Source of the DNA: an uncultured Coriobacteriaceae bacterium
Lineage (GTDB): Bacteria; Actinomycetota; Coriobacteriia; Coriobacteriales; Atopobiaceae
NCBI GenBank assembly: GCA_902777325.1
Contig: CACYTH010000002.1
Coordinates: 13,831 to 77,830 of the forward strand
Direction: 5' to 3'
Length of the DNA stretch: 64,000 nt
The stretch's first letter is position 1. Every line of letters begins with the position of its first letter. The notes below the pieces were generated by a model. That model was not told the origin of the DNA, ran no database searches, and worked only from the letters and a program-made list of their open reading frames with translations. The translations under genes and the position numbers were made by a program. Shown here one piece after another: positions 59,102 through 64,000 of this stretch.

Positions 59102-59884
59102 ATGCATTATTTGCTGTTTCTCGCCGTGCTTCCCTCCATCATCCTCGCGAGGCACGTGCTTGCCTACGACCGCATCGAGAAGGAGCCGTTCGGGCTTCTG
59201 GCGCTCCTGTTTGTGATGGGGGCGCTCACATGCTTCCCCGCAGGCGTCCTTGAGGGGATCGGCTGTGGGCTCGTGGAGTCGCTCACCAGCAACACGACCA
59301 CCATCTCGCGCCTGACCTACCTGCTCATCGTGCCACTCTCCGAGGAGGGGGTGAAGTACCTGGCGCTACGCACCACGCGCAAGAACCCCAACTTCAACTA
59401 CACCTTTGACGGCATCGTGTATGCCGTGATGGTGGGACTGGGCTTTGCGACCCTTGAGAACATCCTCTATGTGATGGACAGCGGCACCCTCGACGTCGCC
59501 ATCATGCGTGGCGCGTTCTCGGTGCCGCTGCATTGCACCTGCGCCGTGTTCATGGGCTACTACTACGGCGTGTGGCGTGGCCAGCTTGCGCGCGGCTCAC
59601 GCGCCGAGGCGGCGCACGCACGTCGGCTCGCCCTCGTCGTCCCCTGCCTCATCCATGGCATCTTTGACTACAGCCTCGACACCGAGTCGCTTCTCATGAT
59701 CTTGGGGCTGCTCGCGTTCGTGCTCCTGATATTTGCCGGCGCCGCGCGCCAGGTTCGCGTGGCCTCTGCCAACGACGCGCCCATCGCTGCCGTCGCAGAT
59801 CTCACCACGCCCATTCCCGCATCGCACAAGGGCCTGCGCGGGTGGCGCAAGCAGGGAACCCCTCCCCCGCCGTTCAACATGTAG
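59102..59884 (+). CDS. PrsW family intramembrane metalloprotease
   Basis: The 260-aa membrane protein has about seven hydrophobic segments and the PrsW motifs: SEEGVKYLALR (EExxK), TLENILYV (Glu) and PCLIHGIFDYSLD (His and Asp), which bind Zn2+. PrsW cleaves anti-sigma factors in Bacillus; here a target is unknown. It ends in a proline-rich cytoplasmic tail (GTPPPPFNM). ATG 59102 is the first start. It converges with the ROK-like gene, 15 bp between stops. Confidence 0.88.
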   Translation: MHYLLFLAVLPSIILARHVLAYDRIEKEPFGLLALLFVMGALTCFPAGVLEGIGCGLVESLTSNTTTISRLTYLLIVPLSEEGVKYLALRTTRKNPNFNYTFDGIVYAVMVGLGFATLENILYVMDSGTLDVAIMRGAFSVPLHCTCAVFMGYYYGVWRGQLARGSRAEAAHARRLALVVPCLIHGIFDYSLDTESLLMILGLLAFVLLIFAGAARQVRVASANDAPIAAVADLTTPIPASHKGLRGWRKQGTPPPPFNM

Positions 59885-59899
59885 GTGCTGGCAAGGCAC

Positions 59900-60808
59900 C
59901 TAGCGCGCCATGGCAGACGCGACCGCGCCTATCAGCTTGGCGCTGGCACCGAGCTCGGAAAGCACGATGTTGGGCTTGGGCATCTGCGACATCTGGAGGT
60001 CGGCCATCATGGAGCGCATGGAGATGTGCACGGCCTCGAGAAGCGCCGGCTGCACGCTGATGCCCCCGCCCAGGACGACCGTGTCTGGATCGACGATGCA
60101 CTGCAGGTTGAAGATCCAGGTGCAGAGGTCCTTGGCGTAGTGGTGCAGGCCGCGCAGTGCTGCGACGTCGCCGGCATTGACCCACTCGAAGAGGCGGACG
60201 CCGTCGATCGTGTCGTCGTCCTCAAGCCCCTTTGCGGCGAGGATGGAGCGCCTGAGCCCCTGCCAGCTGCAGAGACCCGACATCGCATCCAGCGAGCGAT
60301 ACTCCCCCAAGATGGGCGTGTGCCGCACGAAGGAGAACTCGCCGGCAAAGGAGTGCGCGCCGCGCAGCACGCGACCGTCGACCACGATGCCGCCGCCGAT
60401 GCCCGAGCCAATGGCCAGCACCACGCCCACCCGCGAGCCGCGCAGCGCCCCTGCGGCATGCTCGCCCAGGGCATAGGCCTTGCCGTTGTTCTCGATGGCC
60501 ACAGGAAGCCCGCAGGCAAACGAGAGCTCGGCCCCCAGGTCGACGCCGTCAAGGTAGGCAAGGCGGCCTCCCCCGATGACCATCCCCTGGCAGTCGCTCA
60601 CGTCGACGGTCCCCGGCACGCTCACGCAGACGCAGCGCGCGTCCTGGCCGTGGGAGCGGACGAGCGCGGCCAGCTCATCGACGAGCTCGGATGCGCTTGA
60701 GCACGAGACCTCGACCGTGCCCTCCTCCAGAAGCTCAAGGGCAGGCGACACCATGCCCCAGAGCACGTGATGGAGCCCGACGTCGAGGGCAAAGCAGTTG
60801 CTGGGCAT
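59900..60808 (-). CDS. ROK-family protein with degenerate kinase motifs
   Basis: The 302-aa protein has the ROK fold: N-terminal ALDVGLHHVLWG, the central GVVLAIGSGIGGGIVVDGRVLRG, AGEFSF, and VLGGGISVQPALLEAV. Three kinase marks are missing: the DxGxT phosphate loop reads DVGLHH, the catalytic ENDAN motif reads ENNGK (Asp lost), and the CxCGxxGC Zn site is absent. A sugar-binding role without phosphotransfer is likely, but sugar kinase activity cannot be ruled out. No N-terminal HTH is present, so it is not a typical ROK repressor. The structured element at 60935-61534 lies upstream. Confidence 0.8.
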   Translation of the reverse strand: MPSNCFALDVGLHHVLWGMVSPALELLEEGTVEVSCSSASELVDELAALVRSHGQDARCVCVSVPGTVDVSDCQGMVIGGGRLAYLDGVDLGAELSFACGLPVAIENNGKAYALGEHAAGALRGSRVGVVLAIGSGIGGGIVVDGRVLRGAHSFAGEFSFVRHTPILGEYRSLDAMSGLCSWQGLRRSILAAKGLEDDDTIDGVRLFEWVNAGDVAALRGLHHYAKDLCTWIFNLQCIVDPDTVVLGGGISVQPALLEAVHISMRSMMADLQMSQMPKPNIVLSELGASAKLIGAVASAMAR

Positions 60809-60934
60809 AGCATCTCCCGTCTGTACCTGCGCGTTTTGTGGCTAGGTACTAGCACTAGCGCATTTGCCTGCCCGCCAGGGTGACACCCGCGCACCCGCTC
60901 GCCATACGAGCCAAATACGCCAGCAAGCGGAGTG

Positions 60935-61534
60935 GCCACACGCCATGAGAGCTCAATCGAGTTCGTCGCGAGCCTTCGCCCTACGCCTACACCAGCTTCT
61001 CCGTGTTCCGTCAGCAGGCAGACAAGTCTGAGCGTTTGGGAGCGACCCTTGGCTTCTTGCCCGAGGAGCACGCCACATGCTCCCGTTTGTTGGCCCTGCG
61101 GGGGACTGGTTGCCCCCAGATTTCACCGAGATTCAGAAGGTTTAGCAGACCTTTGCCCAATGGGCTCGTCATACGGCTACTCTTGCCAGCTACTCCTGTT
61201 ATACACGGCTTTCGCCGCTTCAAGACGAACAGCACAGGTTGGCCTTCCTTGCCTGCTGTCGCGCGGTGCTACCCGCCTAGGTCCAAGGTTATTCCCCACC
61301 GGGGCGTCTATTGGCGCTGCCAGGAGTTCTGCACGTTCGAAGCGCTGATGCGCGCGCCGGAGCTTGGACTTGGGAGTTTCTCCCTCGACGACGGCCTTCG
61401 CAAGCCTGCCGAACGGTTCGCACGCACGGGTATCCCGCGTGCGGCTTCCGCTCCATACGCCCCGCCTCGGAAGGGTTCAATCCCCTTATGCACCGAGGTC
61501 CGACGAACTCGATTCAACTCTCAAGGTACGTGGC
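60935..61534. repeat. 600-bp non-coding element bounded by 34-bp inverted repeats, probable structured RNA on the minus strand
   Basis: The arms at 60935-60968 and 61501-61534 are inverted copies with 28 of 34 identical positions (20 of 22 in the inner part around ATCGAGTTCGTCG). Differences give three G-U pairs in a minus-strand RNA but one in a plus-strand RNA. The interior carries hairpins, among them GGCGAAAGCC (GNRA loop on the minus strand, around 61214-61225), GGGAGAAACTCCC (61374-61386), GGGGG...CCCCC (about 61099-61116), and GC-rich stem 61399-61450. No credible gene fits inside. The whole 855-bp gap between the ROK-like gene (60808) and recQ (61664) is gene-free; 60809-60934 and 61535-61663 hold a promoter-like region and an 8-bp hairpin (61614-61633). 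Confidence 0.7.
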
Positions 61535-61613
61535 GGCCAACCTCCCTGGCCGCCCTCGACGTGACCATAGTATGCCCAGCGGAATCCGGAAGCTATCGTG
61601 ATTTTTGTACGTT

Positions 61614-61633
61614 CACCTCAATATTTTGAGGTG
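61614..61633. terminator. AT-rich hairpin downstream of recQ
   Basis: CACCTCAA and TTGAGGTG pair perfectly (8 bp) around TATT, 30 bp after the recQ stop. The minus strand continues GAACGTACAAAAATC, without a T-run, so termination is uncertain. A second 8-bp hairpin (GGCGGCCA/TGGCCGCC) lies at about 61532-61554. Confidence 0.4.
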
Positions 61634-61663
61634 ATTGGAAGAAGTCTGTGCGTATGGGCTACG

Positions 61664-63295
61664 CTACCTGCAAAGCTCCTCGAGAAAGGCGTCGCCGTAT
61701 TTGCTTAGCTTGACCTCGCCCACGCCCGGCACCTCCAGGAGATCCTCCCGGCTCCGCGGGCGCCTGCGCACCATGGCCCTCAGCGTCCGGTCCGAGAAGA
61801 TCATGTATGGGGCAACATGCGCCTCGCTTGCCAGGCTCTTGCGCAGCACGCGCAGGCGCTGGAAGAGCTCCTCGTCAGACCCGTCGTGCACCCACGCGTC
61901 TGCCACTGCGTCCAGTCGCTCGTCTCGCTCGCGCCGCACGTCGTCCAGGGCCCTTCCGCCCGCACCAAACACGCGGCCTCCGGCCTGGCGCCTGCGCTCC
62001 ACCTTGAGGTAGCGCTCGGCCGTCTCGCCCGTGCAGACCGAGCAGCCACCACAGCCGTCTGGCGGCAGCACCATCCGCTGTCCGAAGTAGCGCAGCACGC
62101 GCGCACGCAGGCAGCTCGTGCTCATGGCATAGCCGATCATCTCGCCCAGGAGCCGCTCGCGCTGCTCGCGCAAGAAGCGCTGCTCGGCTGGGGTGACGCC
62201 CTCGGCGTACTCGATGTTGTCGATGAAGAAGTGCGCCGTGCGGATGTCCCCCCTGCTCCACAGCAGGTAGCAGGCGGCAGGGTCTCCGTCCCTGCCGGCA
62301 CGCCCGGCCTCCTGGTAGTACTCCTCCAGAGACTGCGGCATGCCACAGTTGATGACATAGCGCACGTTGCTCTTGTCGATGCCCATGCCAAAGGCGTTGG
62401 TCGCCACCAACACGTGCACGTCGTCGTTGACAAAGGCCTGCTGCGAGAGCGTGCGCTCGGAGTCGGACATCCCCGCGTGATAGGAGGCCGCCTTGATGCC
62501 GGCATCCTGGAGCCTCTCGCAGATCTGCTCCACCTTCTTGCGCGTGAGCGCGTACACGATGCCCGACTCCCCGGGGTGTTGCCTCGCATAGTTGACCGTC
62601 CAGCGCTCGCGATCCTTGGGCGTGAGCTCGAAGGAGGCAAGCTGCAGGTTGGGCCTGTCGAAGCCGCTCACCTCGATCACGGGATCGCGGAGGCCCAGAA
62701 GCTCGCGCACGTCGGTCTGCACGCGGGCCGTTGCCGTGGCCGTGAGCGCGGCCACGCGCGGACGGTTGGGCAGGGAGTCCACAAAGTCCCTGATGGCACG
62801 GTAGGCGGGCCTGAAGTCCTGGCCCCACTGGCTCACGCAGTGTGCCTCGTCCACCGCAACCAGAGGGATGTCTGCCGCCGCCGCAAAGGCGCGAAACCCT
62901 GGGTCGCCCAGACGCTCCGGGGCCACGTACATGAGGTCGTACCAGCCCGCCAGCGCCCGCCGGAGGACCTCGGGCCGCACGCGCGGCTTGAGTGTCGAGT
63001 TGTAGAACGAGCCCCTGATGCCCGCCTCCTTGAGGGCGCGCACCTGGTCGGCCATGAGCGAGATGAGCGGCGAGACCACAAGCGTGAGCCCCCCGAGCAC
63101 CACCGCCGGCACCTCGTAGCACACCGACTTCCCTGCTCCCGTGGGCATCACGGCCATGACGTCGCGGCCCGCGAGGACCGCCGCGATGACACGCTCCTGA
63201 CCCGGCCTGAAGCTCTGGTAGCCAAAGTGCTCGGACAGCGCCTGCCGGGCATCGTCGATGGTGGGTTGTATGCGCTGCGTTGAGTCCACGCTCAT
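61664..63295 (-). CDS. recQ: ATP-dependent DNA helicase RecQ, short form
   Basis: RecQ unwinds DNA 3' to 5' in recombination and repair. The 543-aa protein has Walker A MPTGAGKSVCYEVPA, VDEAHCVSQWGQDFRPAY (motif II and the aromatic-rich loop), GMGIDKSNVRYVINCGMPQ and QEAGRAGRDG (motifs V-VI), Zn-binding Cys in CLRARVLRYF and PDGCGGCSVC, and a C-terminal HRDC domain (about 470-540, LRVLRKSLASEAHVAPYMIFSD). The stretch between Zn domain and HRDC is only about 65 residues, so the winged-helix (RQC) domain is absent or much reduced. ATG 63295 is the family start. Confidence 0.92.
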   Translation of the reverse strand: MSVDSTQRIQPTIDDARQALSEHFGYQSFRPGQERVIAAVLAGRDVMAVMPTGAGKSVCYEVPAVVLGGLTLVVSPLISLMADQVRALKEAGIRGSFYNSTLKPRVRPEVLRRALAGWYDLMYVAPERLGDPGFRAFAAAADIPLVAVDEAHCVSQWGQDFRPAYRAIRDFVDSLPNRPRVAALTATATARVQTDVRELLGLRDPVIEVSGFDRPNLQLASFELTPKDRERWTVNYARQHPGESGIVYALTRKKVEQICERLQDAGIKAASYHAGMSDSERTLSQQAFVNDDVHVLVATNAFGMGIDKSNVRYVINCGMPQSLEEYYQEAGRAGRDGDPAACYLLWSRGDIRTAHFFIDNIEYAEGVTPAEQRFLREQRERLLGEMIGYAMSTSCLRARVLRYFGQRMVLPPDGCGGCSVCTGETAERYLKVERRRQAGGRVFGAGGRALDDVRRERDERLDAVADAWVHDGSDEELFQRLRVLRKSLASEAHVAPYMIFSDRTLRAMVRRRPRSREDLLEVPGVGEVKLSKYGDAFLEELCR

Positions 63296-63358
63296 CGCTT
63301 CCCTCGTGGTGGTGGTATCCTTTGTGACTCGACCCACTACCCTACACCAAGGAATCCC

Positions 63359-64000
63359 GTGAGAAGCTCGCGCGCCATCCACATCGCATCCGCAGCCTTT
63401 GCCTGCCTCCTCTGGAGCGGCTCGCTGATCGCATCAAAGCTCAGCTACGACACGCTGGGCCCCATGTCACTGGGGCTCATCCGCTTTGCCATCTCCACCG
63501 TCGTGTTCTTTGCCATCCGCCTGGTCATGCGCGATCATGAGATGCCCGACCTTCGTGGCATGGCGGCCATCGCCCTCACGGGCTTTCTGGGCACGACGCT
63601 CTACTTTGCCGCCGAGAACTACGGCGTCGCCATGCTGCCCGCCTCGACCTCGTCGCTCATCGTGGGGTCGTTTCCAGCCATGGCGCTTGTGCTCGAGTGC
63701 CTGATAGACAAGGTGCGCCCCCAGCCGGCAAAGACCTTGGGCATCGTCCTGGCGTTTGTGGGCGTCGCCCTGCTCGCCCTCACCGAGAGCGCCGAGGGTG
63801 GCTCGGACGTGATGCTCGGCAGTCTCATCCTCATGTTTGGCGGCCTGTGCTGGGCGCTCTACAACTTTGCGATGCGCCTCGTGCTGGGCACCTACTCGTC
63901 CCTCACCATCACCACCTGGCAGACCCTCTTTGGCGCGTTGGGATTCATCCCCTTCGTGCTCTATGAGGGTGTCCCGCAAAGCCTGCCCTCGCCCACCACC
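63359..64000 (+). CDS. EamA/DMT-family transporter (truncated by window end)
   Basis: This 214-residue partial protein has about seven transmembrane segments with EamA repeats (AFACLLWSGSLIASKLSYD, LRGMAAIALTGFLGTTLYFAAENYGVAMLPASTSSLI, TLGIVLAFVGVALLAL), the drug/metabolite transporter pattern. It starts with GTG 63359 behind AAGGAA and continues past base 64000 without a stop. It is divergent from recQ, 63 bp between starts. Transported substrate unknown. Confidence 0.88.
   Translation, partial: MRSSRAIHIASAAFACLLWSGSLIASKLSYDTLGPMSLGLIRFAISTVVFFAIRLVMRDHEMPDLRGMAAIALTGFLGTTLYFAAENYGVAMLPASTSSLIVGSFPAMALVLECLIDKVRPQPAKTLGIVLAFVGVALLALTESAEGGSDVMLGSLILMFGGLCWALYNFAMRLVLGTYSSLTITTWQTLFGALGFIPFVLYEGVPQSLPSPTT

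Noticed and set aside
61399-61450. Group II intron domain V-like hairpin on the minus strand (GCACG/CGTGC stem with a UG bulge)
   Set aside because: The upper stem and 3' bulge resemble domain V, but the lower stem with the conserved 3' GGTTC arm does not pair, and no reverse transcriptase or intron boundary motif is present.
61003-61629. 208-codon open frame on the plus strand inside the inverted-repeat element
   Set aside because: It crosses several strong hairpins, has no ribosome binding site or recognisable domain, and its frame overlaps one inverted-repeat arm.

Overview
The window is GC-rich, gene-dense bacterial chromosome with short intergenic gaps, many 1-10 bp gene overlaps and many intrinsic terminators. 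The gene set points to an anaerobic or fermentative actinobacterium of the Coriobacteriia (Olsenella/Atopobium type): an alaS-ruvX-mltG-yqeG-aroK-aroB-pepP string, a lar nickel-pincer locus, DUF5052-like, DUF2804 and UMF1-type proteins, a phenylacetate-CoA ligase paired with an ACT protein, and twin ACT-type SerA genes. This placement is inferred from gene content; no rRNA or marker alignment was possible.

Layout. 1-1.3 kb: three intact tRNA genes (Lys-CTT, His-GTG, Ala-CGC), a 62-bp tandem repeat and a small hypothetical gene. 1.4-9.2 kb: a long minus-strand housekeeping run (alaS, ruvX, mltG, yqeG, aroK, an aroB-like gene that has lost its catalytic residues, and an M24 peptidase). 9.3-12.6 kb: SigB/F-type sigma factor with an RsbW-like partner, a DUF948-type membrane protein and rarA. 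12.6-22.8 kb: gamma-glutamyl hydrolase, dGTPase, an ATP-grasp-like protein, an SGNH esterase, two tandem histidine phosphatases, a PP2A-type phosphatase, an orphan Vsr endonuclease, a Zn-PLC-like protein and a UMF1 transporter. 22.9-27.3 kb: a three-gene MoxR ATPase / VWA-metallopeptidase / helical-repeat cassette. 27.3-30.6 kb: larCB and divergent larE. 30.6-37 kb: HAD and SixA phosphatases, a 3D-domain cell-wall protein, a nucleoid-associated protein, DUF2804, and an SPFH / ribbon-helix-helix / small Cys protein operon. 37-42.9 kb: amino-acid ABC importer, glycogen branching enzyme, CPBP protease. 43-49.7 kb: yaaA and a cell-envelope group (LTA-synthase-like enzyme, GH5, L,D-transpeptidase). 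49.9-53.6 kb: serC and two serA genes. 53.7-64 kb: a lone RelB-like antitoxin, thioesterase, cardiolipin synthase, paaK-ACT, acylphosphatase, PrsW, a ROK-like protein with degenerate active site, a 600-bp non-coding element bounded by long inverted repeats, recQ, and a truncated EamA transporter.

No CRISPR array, prophage, transposase or restriction-modification operon was seen. The most unusual items are the inverted-repeat-bounded, probably structured element at 60935-61534, the MoxR-VWA cassette, and two apparent pseudoenzymes (AroB-like and ROK-like) carried beside intact partners.
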